64,000 bases of DNA from Clostridium carboxidivorans P7 (GTDB lineage Bacteria; Bacillota; Clostridia; Clostridiales; Clostridiaceae), in NCBI RefSeq assembly GCF_001038625.1, contig NZ_CP011803.1, forward strand, positions 2,170,001 through 2,234,000, given 5' to 3'. The notes under the pieces were generated by a model, which saw only the letters and a program-made list of their open reading frames with translations, was not told where the DNA came from and made no database searches. Shown piece after piece: positions 17,933 through 26,740 of the stretch (position 1 is its first letter; each line of letters starts with the position of its first letter). A program made the position numbers and the translations under genes.

Positions 17933-18349
17933 TCATCCATTTAGCCTAATAGCCTCAAAGTTCATTTGATTGAAATCTACTTCTAAAATATGATCTCTAA
18001 TAACTTGATCACCACAATAAATTGTGGCACCATAATCCTGAGATGAATTAAATGTTATATCTGTACTATAAACTTCTATATCATTAAACCATTCATCATA
18101 AACCTTTTCTCCAAGTTCACCTTCATAATATGTCTTTAATACTGCCTCACATTGATTTAACCATTTCAGATAAGAATTTATAAGAGATATTATATTTTCT
18201 AACAAAGTTTCATTTTTAATATTTATTCTTAATTCCTCAATATCTTCAATCGATTTATTAAAAATTTTCACACATTTATTTACATTAAAACAAATGTATC
18301 TATCATCCGTTTCTTCATCATTTCTTATAAAGTCTTTTATTTCTAGCAA
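17933..18349 (-). CDS. Uncharacterised immunity-like protein, TTG start
   Basis: This acidic protein has 138 residues. Its C-terminal half (YDEWFNDIEVYSTDITFNSS, then QDYGATIYCGDQVIRDHILE) has the Gly-Ala-Thr-Ile and Asp-His-Ile-Leu-Glu pattern that I associate with DUF2004/DUF2262/DUF6985-type immunity families, without being able to choose among them. The start is TTG at 18347-18349 with a GGGGATAG ribosome site. It is the first array gene after the GNAT gene. Confidence 0.6.
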   Translation of the reverse strand: MLEIKDFIRNDEETDDRYICFNVNKCVKIFNKSIEDIEELRINIKNETLLENIISLINSYLKWLNQCEAVLKTYYEGELGEKVYDEWFNDIEVYSTDITFNSSQDYGATIYCGDQVIRDHILEVDFNQMNFEAIRLNG

Positions 18350-18420
18350 ATACTATCCCCCCAAAACATTATTATAAATATAATTCTCTAAATTCCATTA
18401 CGCACCATTCTATATCAAAA

Positions 18421-18909
18421 CTAAAATTCTAAAATCATGTCATACCATTTTGCACCACCATGAACTGATTTAGATACTCCTTTATTTTTGTATCCAAACT
18501 TCATATAATAATGAATAAGCCTTTCCTTACAAGTTAAAATAACTCCTTTTCGACCTGATGATCTTGCTGTTTCTATCATATGATTCATTAATTTAGCTGC
18601 AATTCCCTGATTACGATATTCTGGTATTACATCCAGTCCAAAAATAGTTTGATAGTGTCCATTTGGAACATGAAGTTTAGAATCTTCAAAAAGCTCATCA
18701 CATATAACAGTTTCATTTATAATACATCCATTAACAAATCCAATTATTTTATCATTTACTTCTGCTACCAAAAAACTTTCTGGAAATGTTTCTATACGCT
18801 GCTTAAAAGACTCTTTTGCAGCAGCTTCTGCTTTTGGAAAGCAAATCCTCTCCACTTCTGCTATTTCATTTAAATCATCTATAGATACCTGTCTAATTTT
18901 AATCTCCAT
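18421..18909 (-). CDS. GNAT family N-acetyltransferase
   Basis: The protein has 162 residues with all GNAT parts: strand-helix IRQVSIDDLNEIAEVERICF, FLVAEVNDKIIGFVNG, the acetyl-CoA loop YRNQGIAAKLMNHMIE (the Gln/Arg-x-x-Gly-x-Gly/Ala motif A near residues 115-130), and YYMKFGYKN near the end. It transfers acetyl from acetyl-CoA to an amine; the substrate is not predictable, though the form is AANAT-like. AAAGGAAG precedes the ATG. It borders the mobile region. Confidence 0.9.
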   Translation of the reverse strand: MEIKIRQVSIDDLNEIAEVERICFPKAEAAAKESFKQRIETFPESFLVAEVNDKIIGFVNGCIINETVICDELFEDSKLHVPNGHYQTIFGLDVIPEYRNQGIAAKLMNHMIETARSSGRKGVILTCKERLIHYYMKFGYKNKGVSKSVHGGAKWYDMILEF

Positions 18910-18941
18910 ACTAATCTTCCTTTCCTTTATACATCAAGTGA

Positions 18942-19120
18942 TTCTTAGACTCAGGTAGAGTTTGCTTGTGAGGAATACCTCTTACATGAGCAAAATCTCG
19001 TAAAATGCCATTTACGCATTTTACCCATCTGAGTCTTAGAAGAACTTATCCAGGCGCATAGCAGTGCTTATCCCCCACTTGAAAAAGATGGGGGTATTAG
19101 CAATGGTAGCGATCGGATAA
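18942..19120. ncRNA. Highly structured non-coding element, possible ncRNA or IS remnant
   Basis: Three nested or serial helices occur in 180 bases. The outer arms 18942-18954 and 19029-19041 pair at 12 of 13 positions. Between them 19000-19008 pairs perfectly with 19016-19024. Next to it 19046-19051 pairs with 19115-19120, enclosing 19065-19077 paired with 19089-19102 (five C against five G). There is no open frame. Such a layout fits a structural RNA, or the end of an IS200/IS605-type element where a guide-RNA scaffold lies. The strand is uncertain and no known family was recognised. Confidence 0.45.
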
Positions 19121-19288
19121 ACAACGACAAAATACACATACTTCCAATATGAAATATTATTGTATTATTTAACACAATTTTTCCGCTTTCTTAAATACAT
19201 TTTAGCAAACATAAGTTCTCATATCAAGTTCTTTTTTCCTTTTGTTTATCTATTTTGAAAATCATCCCAAATTTCACTGTTTAAAAAT

Positions 19289-19332
19289 AATATGACATAA
19301 GGGTGCAGTTGAAGTTTGAATTTTAACTTCAA
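19289..19332. repeat. Copy of the outer arm of the foldback repeat
   Basis: This stretch (including GAAGTTTGAATTTTAACTT) matches, by eye at roughly 36 of 43 positions, the reverse complement of the right end of the foldback element at 33118-33465. It marks the outer left edge of the foldback copy that carries the IS110 element. The rest of the 19121-19420 interval holds no gene that I can see. Confidence 0.5.
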
Positions 19333-19420
19333 GTGTACGCATCTAATTGGATTGTTATATGTAATGTTGGTAATCTAAAATTATATTTATACATAGCATT
19401 ATGTGTACACGTAATGTACT

Positions 19421-19517
19421 AAGAAGTAACTTTTAACTGTATGGAGACTGATATATGATGTGAAGGAAGATTCGAACGAATTTTAGAAGTTCTTTGCTTG
19501 AGATATTGAAAAATGCC
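19421..19517 (+). repeat. Left arm of ~97-bp inverted repeat around IS110
   Basis: This arm runs from AAGAAGTAACTTTTAACTGT to TATTGAAAAATGCC. The reverse complement of 21388-21485 gives nearly the same sequence (GAAGTAACTTTCAACTGTAT, TGATATATG-TGTGAAGGAA and GCTTGAGATATTGAAAAATG in the same order). I judge about 80% identity. The two arms face each other across the IS110 element, as if it had entered the loop of a foldback repeat. Confidence 0.75.
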
Positions 19518-19689
19518 GTAATTTTTGCCAGGAAGGCAAAAGCTCCGAAAGCGACAGGACGTCGCATTTGAGACCAGCTAGTAAAAGTCAATAAGTTTTT
19601 ATAAAAAATTTTATTAATAAAAATAGGCATCACAAAAAATCCATTAAAAAACACGAATAATGGAAATTGGCTCCTAATTATTTTAGCCG

Positions 19690-20985
19690 TTAGGCTGCTG
19701 GTTTAGATTGCTTATTAAGATACATCTTTGTATGTATTTTAGGGTCACGTAATTCATACTCTTTTTGATTTTTAAGAACAGAGAATATGTAGTTAATTAG
19801 CTTATGCATTATTGCAACTAAGCCTACTTTTTTACTTTTACCTTTCATATTCTCAGCATAGAAATTAAGTAAAACTTTATTTATTGGTTCACCGTTTCTA
19901 CTTTTACGTACAGATGCTAACGCGACAACATATAAAGCTCTTCGGCCTATTCTGGTACCTCGTTTAGACATAACATTTTTGTTACTATTAAACTTACCAG
20001 ATTGACTAACGGAAGGATCTAAGCCAAAATATGCAACTAAATGCTTAGGTTTAACAAAACCTTTAATATTACCGATTTCGCTCATTATTGTGATTGATGT
20101 TAAATCTCCAACACCAGGTATCGAGTAAAGCAGTTGTACATTTTTCTTAAATTCATCAGAAATTCTATTACTGCGCATTAATATATGAATTTCAGCTAAT
20201 AGGTTCCTAATTTGGATTTCCAATGATTCTATTATTGCAATAGTATTAATTACTTTTACAAATAGACTTGGTGATTTAAGACCAATGTAAGCAGCTTCCT
20301 CAGCAGCAGCATATAACTTTTTATATATTTTCTCACTATATACTAGTCCCTTTCTAGAATTGCTTGAGATGAGATTAATAAGTTCAACTCTATCAGCATT
20401 TAAAACTGCTTCAGCACTAGAATACTTTTTTAAAACGGCTATTGATGTTTTACTTGTAATACTTGAAAAGACAGATCTATAACCAGGAAAAATGACTCTT
20501 AAATCCGTAGAAAGTTTTTTCGTAAATGTAGATTTACTATCAGTAAATTTATAATAGTCTCTACAAAGAGATTTTAAAGTGTAGATTTCAATATCAAAAT
20601 TAGAAGAATATTTGACATCTTGAAATTTACCTATAGTAGCAATGGTTAATGCATCTTTTTTGTCATTTTTCACTTTTCTTATATCCACATTTTTGTTACA
20701 ATTAGTAATGAGTGGATTAAGGATACATACTTCAAATGTATCTTTAAGAAAGTGGAAAAGAGTAAGATGGTATACACCAGTAGATTCCATGAAAATGGCT
20801 GTTTTCATGCTAAACTCTTCTTCCACTTTTTTTATTTGATCTACTAGGTAATCAAAACCATTTCTATTATGCATAATCTTAAAAGGCTTTCTATAAATTT
20901 CACCGTTAGGTGCTAGTATAGCAGCTACTGAAAAATCTGCGGATACATCAATTCCAACTGTTGGTCTATAAAAAAATTTACTCAT
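19690..20985 (-). CDS. IS110-family transposase (DEDD recombinase)
   Basis: The protein has 431 residues and two IS110 domains. The N-terminal RuvC-like DEDD domain shows TVGIDVSADF (first Asp), FMESTGVYH (Glu) and VKNDKKDALTIA (two Asp). The C-terminal Transposase_20 domain shows LLYSIPGVGDLTSITIMSEI and GLDPSVSQSGKF with the likely nucleophilic Ser, followed by KRGTRIGRRALY. AAAGGAGA precedes the ATG at 20983-20985; the 39 codons upstream overlap the structured RNA region and are unlikely to be translated. The gene is uninterrupted, so the element may be active. Confidence 0.95.
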   Translation of the reverse strand: MSKFFYRPTVGIDVSADFSVAAILAPNGEIYRKPFKIMHNRNGFDYLVDQIKKVEEEFSMKTAIFMESTGVYHLTLFHFLKDTFEVCILNPLITNCNKNVDIRKVKNDKKDALTIATIGKFQDVKYSSNFDIEIYTLKSLCRDYYKFTDSKSTFTKKLSTDLRVIFPGYRSVFSSITSKTSIAVLKKYSSAEAVLNADRVELINLISSNSRKGLVYSEKIYKKLYAAAEEAAYIGLKSPSLFVKVINTIAIIESLEIQIRNLLAEIHILMRSNRISDEFKKNVQLLYSIPGVGDLTSITIMSEIGNIKGFVKPKHLVAYFGLDPSVSQSGKFNSNKNVMSKRGTRIGRRALYVVALASVRKSRNGEPINKVLLNFYAENMKGKSKKVGLVAIMHKLINYIFSVLKNQKEYELRDPKIHTKMYLNKQSKPAA

Positions 20986-21060
20986 ATACATTATCTCCTT
21001 TGTTTGTAAGAGATAGAATAGATATTCCATTTCTATCAGTAATTTTGTAACCTTGTTTGT

Positions 21061-21190
21061 GACACAGGTAATTCCCAAGGGGAAACCTAACCAGCTAAAC
21101 ACAGAATTCTCACTGATGGAATGACATGCTCAGTCACGGGTAATAATGACTCGATAGAGTCACTTCCCAGGAGGTGTCCATCTATCTTCT
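21061..21190 (-). ncRNA. Candidate IS110 bridge RNA
   Basis: IS110 elements of the IS621 type make a bridge RNA from the non-coding region upstream of the recombinase. Here, on the same strand and just upstream of the transposase start, lie several hairpins. One is GACTC-TATC-GAGTC at 21148-21161, inside a longer GGG/CCC-closed stem. Another is AGGT...ACCT with a CCC/GGG core at 21066-21088. Position, strand, length and multi-stem form fit. The guide loops cannot be assigned without knowing the element ends. Confidence 0.6.
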
Positions 21191-21387
21191 ATTCAGGAGA
21201 TATTATACATCAATATTTACTAATTTGGTTTCCCCTTAAGGGAAAATAGAAAACTAAGTTAAAGTAGAAACATACACCCTGTCGGGTAAAAGAATTACGA
21301 ATAATAAGAAAAAACTGAGTTGTAATATTCACAAATGGTATAGATAGTTTTCTATTGAATGTTATGGCTACATTATACAAGGAGGTA

Positions 21388-21485
21388 GGCATTTTTCAAT
21401 ATCTCAAGCATTAGAACTTCTTAATGAAGTGAGTTTTCCTTCACAGCATATATCAGCCGGAATACAGTTGAAAGTTACTTCGCTT
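21388..21485 (-). repeat. Right arm of ~97-bp inverted repeat around IS110
   Basis: This is the partner of 19421-19517 in opposite orientation. Beyond it, 21488-21511 (CGCTTGTGTCGCAATGTGCT) resembles the outermost right end of the foldback element near 33441-33463 (ATTCTTGTGTCACATTATGC). Both elements therefore belong to one repeat family. Confidence 0.7.
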
Positions 21486-21533
21486 ACATTCGCTTGTGTC
21501 GCAATGTGCTTATATCATTACACACCCAATGCT

Positions 21534-24500
21534 TTAACGATCCAGTCTCCAGTTGGCTGCAAAACCAGTTTTAGCTTCTAAGGCTCTATCTACATCATAA
21601 AGTATCTCACTAAAAAATCTTTCTGGTACCTTTGATGGTAAAATAGTGTTTTCTTCTGTTACTTCATCATAAACATAACTTCCTCTTTCCACTGTACTAG
21701 CTTTGTAAAAAATCAATTCATAAATCGTAGTTTCTTCATTTTCATATCCAACACCAAGATAATTAAATTCAAGTTCTACTCCAATACCCACTTTTTCATC
21801 TTCTTTATAAAACTGATAATAACATCCTCCATCTTGCACAGAACCCCTATACCATCCCATTTTAGTAAGCTTGCCAACTAATGAGAGCCCATTAATTTTA
21901 GTACCTGCAAAACGTTCTACAACCTTCATTTTCTTTTCTTCTTCAGTTACTTTATAAGTCTTTCTTTGAAGCTGTGGAAAAGGTTGTACTATTTCATAAT
22001 CTTCAAATTGTTGTTTCCAGTCTTCTAAAGCTTCTTTATCCATTTCTAAAGGGTGTACAAGTCCTATGTAGACTTCTTCTAACAATTCATATTCTTCTTC
22101 ATCCTTTGTATTAAAACTGCCATCTTCCATATATCTAAAAGTATTTTTTAACTTTCCATCTTCATAAACTCCCCATACTAAACCAAGAGAAAAATTATGC
22201 ATAATTGGATTTCTAACAAATAACTTTTCCCAAGCTTTTTTACTCCACAACCTATTTGAAGAAAGAGCCATTTCTAATCTTAAAGTTTGAGTTGAAACTA
22301 CAGTTTTAATTTGTTTTTTCACTGCTTTAAACTCTGATAAAGCCTCACTAGATTTCAATTCATCATCAGCTTTACCTGGCTTTGGTAATGTCTTCATTGT
22401 TTTTCCATTGTTATCTTCAATTTTTAATGAAAAGTCCACTCCTAAGGTTACTGTAAAACTTCTACTTCCATAGTCAAATACTCTTTCCCCTCTTACATTA
22501 AAATCCAAATCAGGTATTATTCTATCTGCTAAATCCTCTTCTGTTAATTTAAGCATCTTTGCTGCAGAAATAAAGGCTTCTCCTGCTGCTTTTTTAATTT
22601 GCTTATGCTTAAACTTTCTTGATATAGTATCTAAAATCATTAAAGCTTCATCACTACCATTTAATGCCAAAGCTTTTATAGCCTCACAAGCAATTGCACC
22701 TCTAGCACTTTTAGACCAAATGTCTATTTGATCTTTTAAAGCATTTACTACATTGAATCCTCCTACAGCTGAAATTAAGGATAAAATCCACTTCTTTTTC
22801 GTGTCTGCACCAGCACTAACCCAATTATTCAAAATTTCCAATCCCATTGCATCTAAATCCTGTTTGTTACACTTTTCAATTACCCTTTCAGCAACAAGGT
22901 TTTTCTCAACAATATTTTCCAGGGAATATTTGCTTATTAAATAAATTAATACATCCTTTGATATTATTTTTCCATCTTCATACCTTACCTCTGGAAATGT
23001 GCTTACCGAAATCCACTCTGGAGAATTATAAGCAGTTTTTTTCAATCTTTCACTGCAATAATTGCTTATACTTTTTGCATTTTCAAGTATTTTATCATCT
23101 AAATAGTCTCTATTTATAATATTTAATATCAATACCTTGATTTTTTCATTTTTCTCTTTCTCTGCAAATTTTTTAAGCTCATCTGTAAAATTTCTCATAT
23201 CAAAGTTTATTAAAATTCTTGCAGCAGCCTCCCTTACTGGAGTTTTTCTACTTTTAAAATTGTTTAATACCATTTCTTTGCAACCTTCATAAGTACTAAG
23301 AAGGTTAACTGCTTTATCTCTAATAAGCTTTGAATCATCTGATAAACTTTTTACTAAAATTTCAGAATACTTTCCCTTATCTGCATTAAATAAACCTTCA
23401 AGTACAAACTCTTTTGCAACACTTAAACTATCTATAGTATTTATAAGTTCTGTATTTCCCTCATTACATAGCTTTCTTAAATATTCCTTAGCTTTTGTGT
23501 TTGAACTTATATCTGCAGCAAGGATTAAATGTCTTTCATTTATACCTATATCTAAAAGTTTTTCAGCAAAGCTTATATAACTCATGGATTGGCTTTCTAC
23601 TACATTAAATATTACTGAAGAAGCTAAACCATATTTTTCAGTATTAAGTACTAAGTATAAAAATCTATGTATAATTTCTTTAGTTTCGTCTAAAGAATAA
23701 ATTAGTTTAAAGCAAATATTGTGGTAACGCCATATTGATTCCCCAATTGTTGCTTTTCCCACTTTAGAAATATAATTATCTATAACGTCCTTATTTTCAC
23801 CATTCATTACATATTGTAAAGTTTTAGCTCTCTCTTTGCGTAGTGCTACATCAAAACCTTTAAAGCTAGCTATATATCCATTTAAAATATTTTCTATGAA
23901 TTTCTTAGCTTGATTTAAATCTTCATCTTCCTTTGAATTTTTATATATAACTAAAGCAAGGGTAAGAGCTTCAACATCTTGAAAATTAGTCTTACCCATT
24001 CTTCTTTTAGTAACAAATTCCAAGCTTTCTCTAAAAACTGATGGCATTTCTTTTATTCTCTGTTCTATCTCTTTAAATACTTTATTATTTTCTTCTTCAA
24101 TATATAAATTTATTAACCTAAGTACATATAATTTCTTATCAATATCAAACTCTCTTGCAATGTCATAACTTTTAATCTTATTATCATAAGAAGAGATAAA
24201 ATCCACTAATTCATCAAAAATCATTCTTCTATTAGTACTGTTATTAACTGCATCCCTAACAACTTCTCGTAATATCTCACTCTTACTACGTACATAAGCT
24301 AAAATCTGAATTATAGCTGTTTGTTTGTCTCTTAAATATTTATTTATATCATCTGCATTTTCTAAATGATGCTTTATAAATTCTTCTCCATCTTCAGGAA
24401 GCTCGCAAGAATTTTTAATAGCAAAAGCAGCTAAAACTACCTTCACAAAGCCATCTTCTGTTTCTAAAAAAGCCTTTGAAAGTATTTCTCTATCTTCATT

Positions 24501-24917
24501 TATCATTTCTTCAACAATTGGTATTATTATATCAATAGAATTTGGACAAGTTCTTATAAGCCATACTAATATTCTTTCTTTGTTATCCATAGGTTTTAAA
24601 TAATCAACAAACTTAGGAATAGAAAAGAATCTATTATATACTATTTTAAAGAAGCTTTCCTGTCCTATTGCCCAAAACACCTTTAAAATTCTCTTAAAGA
24701 CTTCTTCATTATCCATAAATCCATCTACTAATTTCCAAAAATCTTTTCTTATATTGTAGTTTCCTCTAAATGTATTTTCTATGTTATACTTATGAATTTT
24801 ATTTAAATCTAAATTATCATCACCATTTTCAATATATTCCTTAAGTTTAATTATTTCTTCCTTTTCTAAAGTACAATTACAAAGTTTAACTCTTAATAAA
24901 TTTAATAATTCTTCCAT
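21534..24917 (-). CDS. Large DUF4132 protein with HEAT-like repeats
   Basis: The protein has 1127 residues. About residues 60-800 are helical with HEAT-like repeats (for example VRDAVNNSTNRRMIFDELVD, SKLIRDKAVNLLSTYEGCKE, SRKTPVREAAARILINFDMR and EACEAIKALALNGSDEALMI-like units). From about 830 on comes a DUF4132/MolR-type domain: TQTLRLEMALSSNRLWSKKA, WEKLFVRNPIMHNFSLGLVW, and a C-terminal block ending FAANWRLDR. DUF4132 proteins such as YehI/MolR of E. coli have no proven activity. It has its own AAAGGTG site and is followed by the mobile region. Confidence 0.85.
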   Translation of the reverse strand: MEELLNLLRVKLCNCTLEKEEIIKLKEYIENGDDNLDLNKIHKYNIENTFRGNYNIRKDFWKLVDGFMDNEEVFKRILKVFWAIGQESFFKIVYNRFFSIPKFVDYLKPMDNKERILVWLIRTCPNSIDIIIPIVEEMINEDREILSKAFLETEDGFVKVVLAAFAIKNSCELPEDGEEFIKHHLENADDINKYLRDKQTAIIQILAYVRSKSEILREVVRDAVNNSTNRRMIFDELVDFISSYDNKIKSYDIAREFDIDKKLYVLRLINLYIEEENNKVFKEIEQRIKEMPSVFRESLEFVTKRRMGKTNFQDVEALTLALVIYKNSKEDEDLNQAKKFIENILNGYIASFKGFDVALRKERAKTLQYVMNGENKDVIDNYISKVGKATIGESIWRYHNICFKLIYSLDETKEIIHRFLYLVLNTEKYGLASSVIFNVVESQSMSYISFAEKLLDIGINERHLILAADISSNTKAKEYLRKLCNEGNTELINTIDSLSVAKEFVLEGLFNADKGKYSEILVKSLSDDSKLIRDKAVNLLSTYEGCKEMVLNNFKSRKTPVREAAARILINFDMRNFTDELKKFAEKEKNEKIKVLILNIINRDYLDDKILENAKSISNYCSERLKKTAYNSPEWISVSTFPEVRYEDGKIISKDVLIYLISKYSLENIVEKNLVAERVIEKCNKQDLDAMGLEILNNWVSAGADTKKKWILSLISAVGGFNVVNALKDQIDIWSKSARGAIACEAIKALALNGSDEALMILDTISRKFKHKQIKKAAGEAFISAAKMLKLTEEDLADRIIPDLDFNVRGERVFDYGSRSFTVTLGVDFSLKIEDNNGKTMKTLPKPGKADDELKSSEALSEFKAVKKQIKTVVSTQTLRLEMALSSNRLWSKKAWEKLFVRNPIMHNFSLGLVWGVYEDGKLKNTFRYMEDGSFNTKDEEEYELLEEVYIGLVHPLEMDKEALEDWKQQFEDYEIVQPFPQLQRKTYKVTEEEKKMKVVERFAGTKINGLSLVGKLTKMGWYRGSVQDGGCYYQFYKEDEKVGIGVELEFNYLGVGYENEETTIYELIFYKASTVERGSYVYDEVTEENTILPSKVPERFFSEILYDVDRALEAKTGFAANWRLDR

Positions 24918-25214
24918 ATGTATTCACCTTTCCTATTTGGGTTTATTCCCATATGTAAATATTTTAATTATATTTTACCAAAAATGCCACACTTTTTTAA
25001 TATTTAAATTAATTTAATTAAAATATTTAATAACTTTTTAAACAATCTAAATTTTTTTTGATGTTCACAAGTATATGTTTAGACATAAAAAAATAGATAG
25101 ACTCAAAAGCCTATCCATTAAACAACAACTTCAAATATATTCTTATCTGATGATTCAACCCATTTCTATGAACTTTTTATCCATGCCAGATTTTAAATCG
25201 CTCTAATATATCTT
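24918..25214. other. Intergenic region with one terminator
   Basis: This stretch of about 300 bases is very AT-rich and holds no open frame of coding character. Apart from the terminator at 25085-25115 and the ribosome site of the 1127-residue protein at its low end, I see nothing in it. Confidence 0.6.
25085..25115 (-). terminator. Rho-independent terminator
   Basis: On the minus strand an eight-base-pair stem (GATAGGCT / AGTCTATC, one G-T pair) with a TTTG loop is followed by a run of seven T. It lies about 100 bases past the stop of the gene at 25215-25958 and ends that transcript. Confidence 0.6.
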
Positions 25215-25958
25215 TTAATTCATAATCCACTGAATACGCTGACAATCAATAAACCTGGTACTTTTACCTGTTTCCATATCCATAATATAAGTTTTACCAA
25301 CCTTCCCTTTAATAAGTCCCTCTATCAAAGTTCCAATGGGAGTTAGATGCTCCATAGAAAAATATACAAGATACTTTCCATTTGGAGAAAAACCAATGGG
25401 TGAATAACCTGTAAACTTTTCATCATACATACCATTAAATTTTAGTAAACATTTTTCTTGTCCATCTTTCTCTATATAAATAGAACCCTTCTTTTTAATA
25501 GCCTTTACATCAGCAACTTCATTTTTTATATAATCAGTGTCAATCCTTGTTAACTGCTTAGAACTTTCCAAACCTAATTTGCTTATATACTTAACATCCT
25601 TATCACCATTTTTAATAGAAAATAAACTCCAATCACCATTATTCATAGCTTCAAAACTTATATTCCCACTTTTTATGTCATAGTAAAAATCATTGATATT
25701 ATCATTATATCCTCCATCAGTGAGCTTACCTCTACCTTTATGGCTATATACAAGTTGCTCTTTTTGTGAATTGGTATCAAATTTATACAAGTTTAATATT
25801 CCATCTACTCTTTTTGTGTAATAAATTTGTCCTGTTAACTTTGTAATTATATCTGAATTAACTTTGTCTTTTAAACTTATGTAAATTTTATTTCCAAAAA
25901 AAATAAGCATTATTATGGTTGTAAAAATCAATAATTTCTTTTTCAATTTTGAAATCAT
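25215..25958 (-). CDS. Exported/membrane-anchored protein with propeller-like repeats
   Basis: The protein has 247 residues. It begins with a Lys-rich end and one hydrophobic segment (LLIFTTIIMLIFFGNKIYI, residues about 8-27) with no cleavage site or lipobox, so it is probably anchored outside the membrane. The rest has TolB-like strand-turn units (IYYTKRVDGILNLYKFDTNS, PIGFSPNGKYLVYFSMEHLT, TYIMDMETGKSTRFI). AGGTG is placed for the ATG at 25956-25958, one base past the stop of the methyltransferase gene, so the two are co-transcribed. Function unknown. Confidence 0.7.
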   Translation of the reverse strand: MISKLKKKLLIFTTIIMLIFFGNKIYISLKDKVNSDIITKLTGQIYYTKRVDGILNLYKFDTNSQKEQLVYSHKGRGKLTDGGYNDNINDFYYDIKSGNISFEAMNNGDWSLFSIKNGDKDVKYISKLGLESSKQLTRIDTDYIKNEVADVKAIKKKGSIYIEKDGQEKCLLKFNGMYDEKFTGYSPIGFSPNGKYLVYFSMEHLTPIGTLIEGLIKGKVGKTYIMDMETGKSTRFIDCQRIQWIMN

Positions 25959-25959
25959 T

Positions 25960-26589
25960 CTACTTTTCACCTATACAACAAAGCCAATTTTTCTCTTCCA
26001 CCAAATCTATTTTTATATTGCTGTAACCAGCCATTTCTACTATATCTTTAAGTTCCTCAGGTGTATATATTTTCATATTCGATACAGAAACAAATTCATC
26101 GTTTCTCTCTTTAAATTTTTCACTCCAATACATTTCACATATTATAACAAGCTTTCCTGAAGGCTTTAAAACTCTTTTTACTTCTTTAAGATTTTGAAGC
26201 AAATCAGGCCAAAAATAAATAGTTTCCACTGCAGATATAACATCAAATTTATTATCTTCAAAAGGAATTTTTTCTACACTAGCATTAATAATTTCTACTC
26301 TGCCATCCTTTATCAATTCTTCATTATAATCTTTTGACCATTTTACACAATCCATTGAATAATCTATACCAAAAACTTTGCCTTCTTTTGCTATAGCAGC
26401 CAATCTATTTACTGTTCTTCCTCCGCCGCAGCCAATATCCAATATAGTATCCTTAGGATTTATATTTATCTTTTCAAGACCCCATCCAGTTAATTCAAAA
26501 TGTGATTTATTCATATCATCTGCTACAATCTTTCCTAATTCACCATTAGGCTTCATGCATTGATTTAATCTTTTTGCAATTTCACTCAT
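25960..26589 (-). CDS. Class I SAM-dependent methyltransferase
   Basis: The protein has 209 residues with a clear Rossmann methyltransferase motif I, TILDIGCGGGRTVNRLA (residues about 44-60), then GKVFGIDYSMDCVKWSK (acidic SAM-ribose end), FDVISAVETIYFWPDL and LKEVKRVLKPSGKLVIICEM. It resembles UbiE/ArsM-type small-molecule methyltransferases. An N-terminal CMKPNGELG is common in clostridial relatives. AAAGGTGG precedes the ATG at 26587-26589. The substrate is unknown. Confidence 0.9.
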   Translation of the reverse strand: MSEIAKRLNQCMKPNGELGKIVADDMNKSHFELTGWGLEKININPKDTILDIGCGGGRTVNRLAAIAKEGKVFGIDYSMDCVKWSKDYNEELIKDGRVEIINASVEKIPFEDNKFDVISAVETIYFWPDLLQNLKEVKRVLKPSGKLVIICEMYWSEKFKERNDEFVSVSNMKIYTPEELKDIVEMAGYSNIKIDLVEEKNWLCCIGEK

Positions 26590-26740
26590 AATATTCCACC
26601 TTTCCATAATAATCATATGTTCATTATACACTTTTCTTAATGCAATATCTTCTTTTGTTTTAATCTGATATACTTTTTAAATATCTGCATAGTACCTTAA
26701 CCGTTTCATTTAAAATACGTTCTCTTTCAATAAAATGCAA

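Larger units (their letters stand above)
19518..21387 (-). mobile_element. IS110-family insertion (maximum extent)
   Basis: The interval between the two inverted-repeat arms contains an intact IS110 transposase gene and a structured upstream region. IS110 elements lack terminal inverted repeats of their own, so the exact ends cannot be fixed by eye. The low-coordinate part (19518-19640) carries GCGACAGGACGTCGC-type palindromic words that may belong to the host repeat and not to the IS. The true element is probably shorter than given here. Confidence 0.7.

Noticed and set aside
19433..19654. Protein-coding frame of 73 codons on the minus strand
   Set aside because: It lies across the inverted-repeat arm and palindromic words, has no ribosome site and reads as low-complexity sequence.
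20986..21102. N-terminal 39-residue extension of the IS110 transposase
   Set aside because: Other IS110 transposases begin near the first catalytic Asp, the ATG at 20983-20985 has an ideal ribosome site, and the extension overlaps the likely bridge RNA.
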